A DNA stretch of 64,000 bases from assembly GCA_010015655.1 (NCBI GenBank), contig ML976758.1, positions 95,710 to 159,709 of the forward strand, written 5' to 3'. Position numbers and translations under genes: made by a program. This document shows, one piece after another, positions 33,392 through 43,700 of the stretch; positions within the stretch are counted from its first letter, which is position 1, and every line of letters begins with the position of its first letter. The DNA comes from Bimuria novae-zelandiae CBS 107.79. Its lineage: Eukaryota; Ascomycota; Dothideomycetes; Pleosporales; Didymosphaeriaceae. The notes below the pieces were generated by a model. The model saw nothing but the letters and a program-made list of their open reading frames with translations, was not told the origin of the DNA and ran no database searches.

Positions 33392-34358
33392 CTAATCCCG
33401 AAAGGTCCAACTGATACCTTCTCCCGTCTCAATCGGCAAGAGCGTGACCTCGATGTCATCTTTGGATAGGACCATGACCATGTCGTCGATGAAGTCGTCC
33501 AGGAACATGAGCAGGTACTGAAATGACTTGAGCCGCATGAGCTTGATAAAGCACGCACTGAGCAGTTGCAACATTGATGTACGCAGGTCATCGTAGCCAG
33601 GCGTATTCCCCCAGAGCAACGCAATCGAGTTGAGGAAACGGCTCACTTCGGCGGCGGCACACATGTCGTCAGCAAGGTACTCGACAAAGGGAACGTCTTG
33701 TGCACCGTTAGATTGGTTTTCATTGAGGCGGAGACACTTACCCTCAGAGGCGTCGTAGTAGTCGGGATCATCGCAGCTCCAATCAAGGCTAAGGATCTCG
33801 GCTGCCATGCGGAGATAGTTTGTCGCGCTGTAGTCTGCCAAAGCCAAGATGTCGTACTTGTCGGCGAGAATGTAGCAGTGGACATGCAGGTCTAGCATGG
33901 TGAAGTGTGGGTACTGCTCCTTCAGGCGCGGGTACATCCAGTAAGTGCCGTTCTTAAGGAAATCTAGCATGGCATAGACTCCCCATGGGAAGTCGTGACG
34001 AAGGTAGATAACACGGGTGCCAGCTTCCTTTAGAGTTATTAGTCCCCATGCTTCATTGAACAAGAATCATGTTAAACAGTATGCATACCTTGAAATTCCC
34101 GTCAAAAGCGCTGGCAAAATAGCGTGAGATGCGGCAAATGAAGTACTTGTTCATGCACTGAACAGACTGGCCGCCGTCGTAGACAATGGCAATATCTAGA
34201 GGACCGAGCGTGTGGATCGTCCTGGGCAATTTAGCACCGCATCTGAACATTTGGCTGATATTGGCTTACCCTTGAACGCTCTGATCAGCCCCTTCAGCAG
34301 GAGGCGGTACCGCTTCAGCGTCCTTGGGGGCCTCGTAGCGGGTCGGTTGCAGCAGCAT
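33392..34358 (-). CDS. BTB/POZ domain protein
   Basis: Exons 34358-34270, 34221-34089 and 34027-33742, plus 33696-33392, join in frame to about 270 residues. Introns are 48 bp (acceptor GCCCAG), 61 bp (branch ACTAATAAC, acceptor AAAG) and 45 bp (GTAAGT...CACAAG, 33697-33741). The last is a stop-free multiple of three, so retention would add 15 residues. The BTB fold spans roughly residues 33-115: LDIAIVYDGGQ, KYFICRISRYFASAFDGNFK joined to EAGTRVIYLRHDFPWGVYAM and LDFLKNGTYW, the usual strand-helix pattern. The segment HVHCYILADKYDILALADYS follows, as in fungal BTB proteins. No BACK, Kelch or MATH domain is visible. Such proteins often act as protein-interaction or cullin-3 adaptor modules; the partner is unknown. 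I chose the ATG at 34358 because the frame before it lacks another ATG. Confidence 0.82.
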
Positions 34359-35511
34359 AGCTGCTCGGTGGTACTTGAGGATGTTTGGATCTGTGGTAAC
34401 TTCGTTAGATAGGGTGCCCTCGTTGGCTTCAGCACACGAAACAAGGCAAAAACTGCGGCAAGAGAGTGGAGCGAGGAGCAAGACGGCGAGGTTTCGCGGA
34501 GGAAAATGAGGCAACGAAAGTAGCCACGTCGACGCGTGGACTCGCTTGACGCGTGCTGGACGCGACTCACCTCAATAGAAGATTCTAGAGGGCGTGGCGC
34601 GTGAGTCACACGTGAGGTGAATCATGAAGCCTGCGTCTTCGGTGCTGCGCGCCCGGCAAACGCATGTATAGTCAGGCTCAGTCAATACGGTATGATGGCA
34701 AGCCGTTAGCCTCATCAACTCCTACAGCGGCGAGCCAATATAGTCCAGAATTGGGGTGCCATGGATTGTTGAGTGATACCATGGCATAACTCAATGCGGT
34801 GCCGTGACGTGAGGTCTGCGCGGGAAGGAGCGAAGGTCAACTCACTGTACTTCTCGGTCAACAAACGGCGCAGGCATAGGCCACCAGCATAGCAGTCAGC
34901 GTACATAGCTGAGTGCTATGGTCAACGGCCATTACTACCAGAGCAAACAGCGGAAATGGCCTCTCCATCGCCGTTGTCCTCGCTCAGCAGGGCGCGACCG
35001 TTTGCCTCGTCTCCCGCAACGACGACCGCGGAGTCACAGCGACAACGCAGGAATGACAACGCCGCCCGTAATTCGGCAAGGAACAAAGACATGAATGTGG
35101 TGTACGCGACGAGCTTCCTGAAAATTTGCCTCATAATGTAGCTGCTGGAGAAGCAGCTCAGTGCGACGGCTAGAATGGCCATAACAATTTCAAAGGGCAG
35201 GTACGCTGCGCAGAGCTATTTCCCTCAGAAGCCACCCACAGGGAAGAGGTGTCTAAAATCACATGCAGCACTGTTCGCCCGTGACGTCGCTAAGAAGGAA
35301 GCGCCGCACCGGCATATGTTTTGAGCAAGGCACAGCATGTATTCTTCGCAGCCCTTCTTTAGCGGCACATATATTCCATCGTGGTGTCCGCTGTCAGAGT
35401 TGGAAGAGGATGTCGAATCACCCAGCGTGCGTTGTTTAGCCCGCAAGCGTGGTTTTCTGGTTCCCTAGCCAGCGGGTACTCCACGGGGTTCCAACAGCAT
35501 CTCACTATCGG
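34359..35511. other. intergenic DNA between BTB gene and the 35-39 kb element
   Basis: Normal base composition; open frames are short, overlapping and without recognisable domains. The last 80 bases before 35512 and the first 80 after 29049 (reversed) share only fragments such as CCGATA and GCTGTTGGAA, too little to call a repeat. Confidence 0.45.
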
Positions 35512-35539
35512 TGATTCTGGAAATACCTGCTCGACCCAC
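35512..35539 (+). repeat. left 28-bp terminal inverted repeat
   Basis: Identical in reverse complement to 38774-38801. Starts TGATTCTGG and ends CGACCCAC. Confidence 0.88.
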
Positions 35540-35658
35540 TGTTTTAGTAAGCGCTTCCCCGCCTTCATTCTCCACCACCCAAAATGGGTGACAGGAAATG
35601 TTTATTAAGAATATACACCTACTTTTAACCCCTGTTCAATTGCTAAGGGTGAATTAAT

Positions 35659-37290
35659 ATGCCAGAGACTCGTAGGAGACGTAAAGCGACGCAGGTGTTT
35701 AACGCTAGGGTTAACCCTCCAGGTAACAAGCGGCGTAGGCGTAATAAGGGCCCCACCGCCACTAGTAAGGCCAGGGAGCCCTTACAAGAGTTATAATAAG
35801 ACAGCCAATTAGCTGTTAACGCGCAGGCCGACGAGGTGTTTAAGGATAATAATATTATAAACGCGGAGTTGTACGCAGAGAATAAGGAGAACTAGCCTCT
35901 AGGCTAGCTATTAAGTATGCTAAGCAGGTTACTGAGCCTTTGCCTAAGTTCTAATACCCCTAAGGCTACTAGGGAGGCTGCTAAGGAGCCTAAGCATAAG
36001 GAGGAGGAGCTATTAGTTACTACCTGTTAGCGCGCCTTTTTAGGGAAGGACTCTCTTGCCTACTACTAAGACTTTAATAGTAAAGCTATTATAGACGATT
36101 AAACGTTAACAGGGCTCTAGGAGTAGGTAGACGACGTTGTAAGAAACCTCGCGAATAAGTAGCCGCCGCAGAGAGCCTCTATTAAGAGCCTTACTACTAC
36201 TGTATATACGAGCAAGTAGCTAAAGGAGCTACGACTTATTAAGTCGCTCTAGCGTGGAGAGGTCCTTAGATTTAATTACGTAAGGGAGCAGGCCCGGCAG
36301 CTTAAGGAGACGTTAAATAAGGTTATCCGCGTCGACTTTAACTTGAAGTTGTAGCTTACAGAAACGCCGCAAAACGCCTAAACGCGTAATGGGGGAGTAT
36401 TGCAAGGCCAGCCAGGGATCCAACTAACAGCAACAAATTAGCAACTTCTGGATTTGCCTAAGGTGCTCGCCGCCGAGGTTGCTGCAGGTAACGGCGTTGC
36501 GATATAGATCCGCGATAAATAGAGGTGCCAGGACTCTAAGTGTTATAACCACTCCTTCTGCTGCTGGGTATCGCGGACGCCAGGGAGAGTTGATCGCTTC
36601 GAGGACCACTACCCAGCCGATAGCAATATCGTGGCGATCTGGGCGCGCGAGATAACCCTCGGAGAGAGCAGCGTCGAGGCTCCTTCAGACAATATACGTT
36701 TATGCCTGGCCAACGCGAGGGCGCGGGCGGCTAAGGAGAAGGCACAGAGGCGCAAGAAACGGGCGGCCAGCGATAGTAGCAGCAGTAGTGGAGATGCCTT
36801 TAACAAGTGTATTAGACTTATTACGGCCAATACTATGTAGTAATTAGCCCAAAGTCAAGCTTTGCTGCGTCCTCCACCCGAGGCAGCCGGACCAGCTGAG
36901 CCCTTAAGGCTTAATTAGGAGCCTCTAACTTACCAAAACATGTTAAAGCTATTAACCCACACCTAGAAGTTCTTTACATATTGGAAATCCAAAGCTTTTG
37001 CTAGCCAGGTTGTAGAGATTAATAAGGTGCTGGAGATAGTCGTCTAAGGCTCCGGGATTAATATTAATATGCTCATGGATCTGTCGGACGGAGGCATGCC
37101 ATTTAGCGTCTAGAGGGAGGATTTTGCCCTACCTGTTGGGCTGCTCCTGCGGCTGCGCAGCATGGCAAAACAATAGCGATTTAAGTACGCTAGACTCACA
37201 GAAAGCGAAATTAAGGGCGCCGTAGAGGCTTAAGAGAGTAAAGACGAGCAGAAATTACGTAACAAGAGACGTAGGGAAGTTAACTAAGTG
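35659..37290 (+). pseudogene. unrecognised basic, cysteine-containing protein frame of the transposon
   Basis: From the ATG at 35659 one plus-strand frame reads as a protein interrupted by TAG/TAA codons to about 36,840, and a similar frame continues to about 37,290. It starts with a basic run (MPETRRRRKAT, NKRRRRNKG). Near 36,520-36,560 it has RCQDSKCYNHSFCCW, a possible small metal-binding motif (C-x4-C-x-N-H-x3-C-C), followed by FEDHYPADSNIVAIWAREI. A lysine/arginine-rich stretch (AKEKAQRRKKR) and a serine run end near 36,790. I do not recognise the family. The same frame exists, heavily mutated, in the inverted copy. It could be a DNA-binding accessory protein of the transposon or a captured host gene. 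Confidence 0.55.
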
Positions 37291-37679
37291 GGGTGTTGCG
37301 GCGGGGGAGCTGGCGACATGGGCGTAGAAAACGCGTCGCAGGCACGGGCCACCCAGCGCATTTGAACGAAGTTGAGACGATTTTTCTGTTAATTTGACTA
37401 AGTACATGCATGTTTTATAGTAAGTTACTATAAAGTTGCCTCTACTAGCGTCGGCCGCTGTCACTAAAACAACCTACCATGTCAACGCCGCCAACGCCTC
37501 TCCACCTATAACTCCACAACTATAATAGCTATTCGAAATCCGATAACAGCAATTAATTCAGCGACCTCGTTTCTACCTTGCCTAGTTATCGCGGTATTTA
37601 TTTCCTAGCGTTGTGGGTGCAAAATCCCCGCCGCTATAAAGGCTGCCCTAACACCTCTCCGACAGACTTTCTCCGCGCG

Positions 37680-38687
37680 CAGTCACGCCGCCACCTACCT
37701 ATAATACGTATAGAACTTGCTTGCGGCAGGCATGTTATAGCAAACAGCCTACACAGCTTCCTCTAAGAAGTAGGCAAAGTTGGCGTACACGTTAGCCCGC
37801 TTGAAGTTCCGTTTTATCTAGCTTTTTAAAGCCTTAAAGGTCTGCTTGATCGGGTTGAAATCAGGCGAGTATGGCGGCAAGTATTCCAGTATTACGCCTG
37901 CGTCTCTATATAGTTGCTGGAGCCTTACTAACTTATGGATAGACGCGTTGTCAAGGAGTATTACCGATCGTTTACCCGGCCAGGAGTTGCAAAGTGGGAG
38001 CACCTGAGTAGCCATAAAATGCTCCATCAGCTCTGCAGTAATTGCTCCCTGGTATACGACGTGGGTGAGGTAACCAGACGCGTCCATGGCCGGCAGAACG
38101 CTCCACCTCTCCAAGCGTCGCGCTGAGTAGACGGCGTCAACAGGGCTATTGACGGGCGACCAGCCGTACTTCCTATCGCCAGTTCGCTCGTTAGCGGCGC
38201 TCTCGTCGAGGCAGACGACTTAATCAGTTATATATATTTGCTGGCAGCGCGCACGAAAGGCCCGGCAGAGTAGCTCGTTGCGCTCGGCCGCAGCTTTTGA
38301 AGCTGCCTTTCTACTCCAATTAAGTTTGGCCAAGGTCTCCCAGAGGGATGGGATGGAGATCCGCACGTCAAAGTCGTCGTACAAGAAGGCCTGCATCTCG
38401 TCCAAATACATGGTTGGTTTGCCCCTGAGGTGTTCGAGCAGCTTATCTCTATGAAACTGACTAAGTATAGGTGGGCGCCCACGCCGAACACCAGGGGGCC
38501 CGTATGGCTGGCCAAAGTACTCCATCGACAATTTAATCCTCCTAGTAGTAGAGCAGGCGACGCCTGTTGTTCTCTGGATTGAGCAATTTGAGTGGCCGGC
38601 GGCCAACTTTTCGAGTACTGCCTGCAGCACCGAGGGCTGCAATCTATGCCCAGTAGGTCTCCCAGGAGTATGAGGCATATTGTTCAT
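37680..38687 (-). pseudogene. DDE_3 (Tc1/IS630-like) transposase relic
   Basis: Starts at the ATG at 38687. Residues 1-155 are open and hold helix-turn-helix-like DNA-binding segments (VLEKLAAGHSNCSIQRTTG; RGRPPILSQFHRDKLLEHL) and a winged-helix region (TMYLDEMQAFLYDDF...SLWETLAKLNWSRK). After ITD comes TAA, then the catalytic core: VVCLDESAAN (first Asp), SVILLDNASIHK (second Asp) and YLPPYSPDFNPIKQTFKALK, where the third acidic residue of N-P-I-E has become Lys. A TAG stands where the family has Trp (A-W-I/V after KAL). Two stops and E-to-K fit C-to-T/G-to-A change. The gene is inactive but far better preserved than the Fot1 and copia relics. Confidence 0.88.
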
Positions 38688-38773
38688 GGGGGCAACGTTG
38701 GAGGATAACGTTGTTGGGGTGAGGTTGCCAAATTACCCCACCCGAAGCTAGATCGGATGACTGACTAATATTT

Positions 38774-38801
38774 GTGGGTCGAGCAGGTATTTCCAGAATC
38801 A
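38774..38801 (-). repeat. right 28-bp terminal inverted repeat
   Basis: Identical in reverse complement to 35512-35539, followed by TA. Confidence 0.88.
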
Positions 38802-39043
38802 TAATAACTCTTTAACGGCGCGTCGACTGTAGGAAAGGCTTTCCGGCTACCGCAATATTCGGCAATTTGACGCTACCTGGCGGACGTGGCTACCGGCAAA
38901 GTGGATTGCGGTCAATACGGATAGTGGGAAAGAGATGCTGGAATCGTTTGAACTAGTTGAATGCATGAAGATTACGCAGCTGAGCAAGAACCTTTTCGAC
39001 CAAGAAATCGACTCACGAACATACCCCAACCCCTCTCTAATCT

Positions 39044-39922
39044 TCACGTACACACAAAATACTTCTCCTGCAGCTCATCATGCAACCCCGCAAACACACC
39101 CCCATGCCACGTCCTAAAATCCTCCCACTCCTCCACCGGCATAATCTGACTCAACATATTAACCCAACCCCCCAGTATCAAATCCGCATAGCACGGCCTC
39201 TGCCCCTCAAGATAAACCCCACCACCATCCTCAAAGCACTCCGCCAACCCCTTTAAATTCTCCATGAAAGGGTCTTTTGACGCTTTCCTCGCCTCCCCCG
39301 TGATACTCAAATCATCCCAAGACTTGAGGTGCGCACGTTTACACATGATTGCTTTGACCGCGTCCGCAGTCTCCAGGTTGAACGGGAGGTACTGGCTGTA
39401 GCCGATCATAGCAGCCGAAAAGGTAGCGTCGACGTGGAAGTTGAACTTGGCGTAGGCTTCGTGCTTCGCGCCGACGTTGGTGGTAATGGGCGCGAAGAAG
39501 GGCGTGTCCTTTGCGGGGCTCTCGTACTGCATCCACTTCCCGTTGGCGTCCGGGGGGAAAAGCCGGCCTGCGCCAGAGTCGGGAAAGGTGTCGTCGAGGT
39601 AGTTTGCAATGTCGAAGCTGTCGCCGAGGACGGTGTTGGTGGAGGGGACCCGCAGCATGGGGAGAGTGAAGAAGTCGGAGCCGTTGTCGAGTTTACCTGC
39701 GAGGTGAGAAGGACGGATAGATAGATGGGTAGGGGGGGTAAACGTACGTGTGGCCGAACAGTTTAGACCTCTCCGCACCTTCTCGATATAGAGGAGATCG
39801 ACCCACTCCGTTTTGAAATCTACGCCCTTAAAGCTGAGCGCTAATCGCGCTTTAGATGGGTTGGGGGCGTATGAGCGGGGTTGTCTAGGGGAGGAAATGT
39901 CGTAGAACACGAGCTGCGTCAT
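39044..39922 (-). CDS. glutathione S-transferase-like protein (thioredoxin-fold N-terminus)
   Basis: Two exons, 39922-39748 and 39696-39044, give 275 residues. The 51-bp intron (39697-39747, GTACGT...TCGCAG) is stop-free and a multiple of three; removing it joins NCSAT to RKLDNGSDFFTLPML, the usual form in this fungal GST family. The N-terminus MTQLVFYDISSP followed by SYAPNPSKARLALSFKG is the thioredoxin-fold glutathione-binding half. LPMLRVPSTNTVLGDSFDIA supplies the cis-Pro and Asp-Ser region, and the C-terminal half is helical with LEGQRPCYADLILGGWVNML. Expected activity is glutathione conjugation or peroxidase/isomerase chemistry in the cytosol; substrate unknown. I chose the ATG at 39922 because homologues start with MTQ; an upstream in-frame ATG at 40048 would add 42 residues unlike the family. 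Confidence 0.85.
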   Translation of the reverse strand: MTQLVFYDISSPRQPRSYAPNPSKARLALSFKGVDFKTEWVDLLYIEKVRRGLNCSATRTFTPPTHLSIRPSHLAGKLDNGSDFFTLPMLRVPSTNTVLGDSFDIANYLDDTFPDSGAGRLFPPDANGKWMQYESPAKDTPFFAPITTNVGAKHEAYAKFNFHVDATFSAAMIGYSQYLPFNLETADAVKAIMCKRAHLKSWDDLSITGEARKASKDPFMENLKGLAECFEDGGGVYLEGQRPCYADLILGGWVNMLSQIMPVEEWEDFRTWHGGVFAGLHDELQEKYFVCT

Positions 39923-40724
39923 CTTGCCTGTGTAAATTTGTTCGAGAATTTCTGGGAGGATCTGGAGGTGTTGTTGAAACAGACGTGGCAGGAGGACCTG
40001 TATATAAGGGTAGATATCAGAGCTCGTATGAAGTGGAGTAATATGCACACCAAGCCGCGGTTCCGGTTCGTACCACCGTTGCGAATCGAATGTGTGATTG
40101 GTCGCGAGGCTGTCAAGAAGGCGTGGCAGGAATCATAGGGAACTAGCCACTCCACTGCCCCGGTTCTCTCTCATTATGACTCATTCGTGGCTGGGACAGA
40201 AGGTGGTACTGGTATGACTTGAAAAAAATGGCGCTGGGCCTCATAAGAGGGACGCGGGTAAGAAAATTGCCTTGGATCCTTCAAATGCTGCCAAGTAGTC
40301 AAAAGACTGCATCACCAGTGCAGTATTAAATATTATATAAGTTAATGTACGCCTCACTCACCGGCTCCAGCCAGCTGATTTGCGTGATGAAATCGATGAA
40401 GGGCAGAATTGAACGCTGTATTCGCGCCAAAGAACGATGCCGCCAAAACAGGACCAGACCAAGGAAAATGACGACTTCTTGATTTTTGCCCTCCTGGCGT
40501 GATGCCCAATTAGCCCACGCTATGCAACCGCCGCCTTGCCAACAAATGAGATAGTGTACAGTAAAGCATCGAAACAGTCGTGCAGTCATATGTGTCTGAT
40601 GAAAATGACAAAAAGGATGAGACGTGATGTCTCGGGTATGAGTGAGTACAGAAAGAGGAACAAGTAGAAGGAGGGTGGCCGTGTCTAAACGTCGGTGGAA
40701 ACTTGTGGTGACACAATGCGCGGT
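39923..40724. other. intergenic region between the GST-like and ADF-H/PH genes
   Basis: No gene recognised; short open frames only. It contains the 5' flank of the GST-like gene and the 3' flank of the ADF-H/PH gene, both on the minus strand. Confidence 0.5.
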
Positions 40725-43700
40725 TTACAATTCTTGATTGTATTCCGTCCATGCGGAGTGGCTTTCTCGAAGAGCTACCAACGAATTAGCGATCATCCTG
40801 CGGAGGGGATGGAGGGGAGACATACTCGCAAGCACTTGAGCCTGACCCACGTAGGTTTCACAGGCCAATTGTAGCGTCCGCCCGTCCAGGAAGTCTAGCA
40901 CGACACTGTTGGGGAGCTCCTGCCGATCTTGATCAGGTGCGTAAGGAGCACGGAACTCCGTCAAATTGAAGCGTCGAGTGATACCTTTGGATTGCTATCG
41001 ATGGTTAGTACTGCACGTGTACATGTGGGGCGGTACACGAACCTCATTAGACTTTGACAGACTTAGAACAAGGTTGCCCGATGCGTCAATTTCCACCCAT
41101 CTACGTTTCCATAACTGCGAAATAAATTAGTTTTCATTGAACCCAGGATAGATGCCGCTAAACGTACCAAAGTGTCTGGAAATTGGATGTTGAGGTCACC
41201 GACTTGTACAGCTGAAGGAGGTTCGCGCAGAGACGGTAAAGGAACAGAAGGCGTGTCTTCAGTGATATTGGGTGCTGAGTTCTTCCGAGTAATTGAGGAG
41301 ATGGACGACATTCGCTTAAAAAGCTTGCCGGTTCTCGAATCCTTCTTCTCTTTCTTTGTTGGCTTCTCATCACTGCTGGAAATATCAAAACTGTGAGCAG
41401 ACATGCTACGAGGCGGCCCCCCGGTCTTGGATTCGCTAAGACGTCGACCAAACGATCGCCAGCTGCTCTCAGATGACGATCGAGGTAGATTAAAGGCGTG
41501 TTCGTTCGATTGTGAGGAAGGTGGTCTGGGCGAAGTAGGTTCAGTCTTGATAGGACTGTGTCGAGAGCTCGAAGTCGGCGGGCGAGCAGACTTTTGGTGG
41601 TCGATAGTGATTGAGCTTTGACGTAATTCAAGAGGGCTGGTATCGGTGGGCATGGTCAAGACGGGCTTCTGCGATTTGCCTTCACGAACAATGCGGGCCG
41701 TGACCTGGACAGATTCGGGTTGTTCTACACCCTGTTGTAGGTTGTACACTGTTCGGTGTTGTGTTGGCGTGGTCACAGCTGGTGCTTGCACAGTATGCTT
41801 CGGTTCCGGAGTCGGTGATCTTGAAACGCTGATGAAAGAAGCCCGTGACATTCGATTGACAGATTTCCCGTCTGGTGAGTTGCCGTCAGGGGGCGTTGAG
41901 AAGAAGGATGATTTGCGCTGCGCCACGGTCGATGAACGGCCGTCCGGGGTAAGAACGAGGCTCAACGATGCAGCCGAATCTCTGTTAGACTTCTCCGCCA
42001 GGGCTTTGATCCTCTGTGAGATACCCGATCCGACGTTGATCTTTTTGGCGGCAACGACAGTGTCCGTATGGGAGTGGGTCAGCCATGGTCCAGATAGTTT
42101 ACGTGGCCCCAATTGCTCGTGAAAGACACCTAGTCGTGGATTTTGTTGCGATACTGATCTCTTCGGTACAGATATTTCAGGACTGGACTGCTTCCGCGGG
42201 AAAAAGGGCATGATGGGTGACTTGGAAACGGACACCGGCATGGCTTCTTCAAATTTCGCACTTTGCAGTTCTTCCATGAAAGAATCATCAGACAGATAAT
42301 CTACTTCCGAGTTCTCGGCGCTGAGATGGTTCGGATCAACCGGAAGGCGTCGAATTTCATTGCCATCCAGAGTTCTCACGTCTCGCAGGCTTTCCGACGA
42401 TAGTGGAAGCATCATAGACCCTCGTTTGGATTTCCTGGATGCACGAGCCTCTTCCAGCTCACCGGATGACTTGAAAACCATGGATTCTCTCTTCTTCTTT
42501 CGACCTCCAAGGTCATCAGGGAATGGGCTCGTGACCGCAAAGTCCTCATTTTCTTCCCCGGAGACTTCTAGCAATGGGACTGGCGTAGATGATTCCGGGA
42601 CCACTGTGGGAGTGCTTGCGGTGGAAGCTTTGCCGTCACCTGAAGATGCTGCATCAGTCTGCACGGCGAGCACAAACACACTATCAGGCTTTGCTTCTTC
42701 GGAGAGAGGGTTCCCGTCATCCGAAACCGAAGATGGTCTCGTCGAAGGCGCAACGGAAGAGCCCTGGGTTTGCGCGGACATTGGCGAAGAAGCGGAAACG
42801 GCGGAATGCATGTCGTCGGTTTCCACCCGAGTAGGTGTCATACCCATGTCCAGATCCTCTTCTGAGAGTGCTGGTTTCATTTTATCGTTGTCCGCAGTCT
42901 GCTGCGGAGCTGCTCCTTCCTCATGGTGTGGTTCGCTTGGCACCGCTGTTGACGCGGGCGAAACTGCGGAATCGGTGCCCGCACCGACGGCATTTGCGGT
43001 ATGAGCAGTATCATCGACGGTCGCGACACTCTTAGCGTCGGCCTCGGCGCCAACTTGTGTGTCTTCTATCACAGCTACAGCTTCTGTCTGTTTGTCTTGT
43101 TGCTCTTTGCGAGCCTCCATTTGCTTTTTCCTCAGCTGCAGGGCCTTCATTAGCCGTTGCTTTTCCGGGGTCACAGCTGGAGATTTGTGGTGCAAGCTGC
43201 TGTAGGTATTCATTGGCAGCGACCTGACGCTCGCAGGGCTCTTCGGTGGATACATGGACGATAGGGAAAATTCAGGAGTCGGAGGGATAGGTGGCGGGGG
43301 AGGTATAGCGATGCTGGGCACAGTGCTCGCATCTTTAGACTTTGGTCGTCTGGGTTCCACGTGTTTCCGATTCGAGGCACGTAGTCCCGCGGGTAGAGTA
43401 GACACAGCTCTCGCATCGCCCTGCGTGCCATTGCCTGATGTGGCCGGTCTCTTTAAATCCAGCGAAGCTTTTGGTCTCGGGCCCAATTTCACCTTGGGTT
43501 TGTTGTATTGTGCGTATATCTCGGCGTACAGTTCGGCCAAGTCGGGTCGCGCCGTCTGCGACGAGAGACGGGGGTCAGGCCCGTTAGCAAAGAGCGCATC
43601 GTACTTCTTGAAGCTGTCTGGTCCGGGCGCTGTCATTGTCCTCAGCAACTCGGGTGAATCAGGCACAGCATCCTGCAATACATCCGCGGCTCTCTCGTCG

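Larger units (their letters stand above)
35512..38801. mobile_element. Tc1/IS630-type (DDE_3) DNA transposon with two reading frames, moderately mutated
   Basis: Perfect 28-bp terminal inverted repeats (35512-35539 and 38774-38801, beginning TGATTCTGGAAATACCTG) bound 3.3 kb. The minus strand encodes a DDE_3 transposase relic (37680-38687); the plus strand carries a second long damaged frame (35659-37290). The right end is followed by TA, but the left is preceded by GG, so no target duplication is seen. A much more mutated, inverted copy of the first 2.4 kb lies at 18966-29049. A 3.3-kb length is large for Tc1/mariner, so the plus-strand frame may be captured or may be a second element gene. 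Confidence 0.75.

Noticed and set aside
9458..38801. a single giant transposon bounded by the outer TA-flanked 28-bp repeats
   Set aside because: The DNA inside the two ends is unrelated and the inner copies explain the repeats; kept only as a possibility in the findings.
40805..40832. GTATGT...CGCAG segment of 28 bp in the last exon of the ADF-H/PH gene
   Set aside because: Too short for a fungal intron, and splicing would break the frame; reading through keeps it open.
42360..43004. 214-residue plus-strand open frame
   Set aside because: Also antisense to the disordered region of the ADF-H/PH gene.
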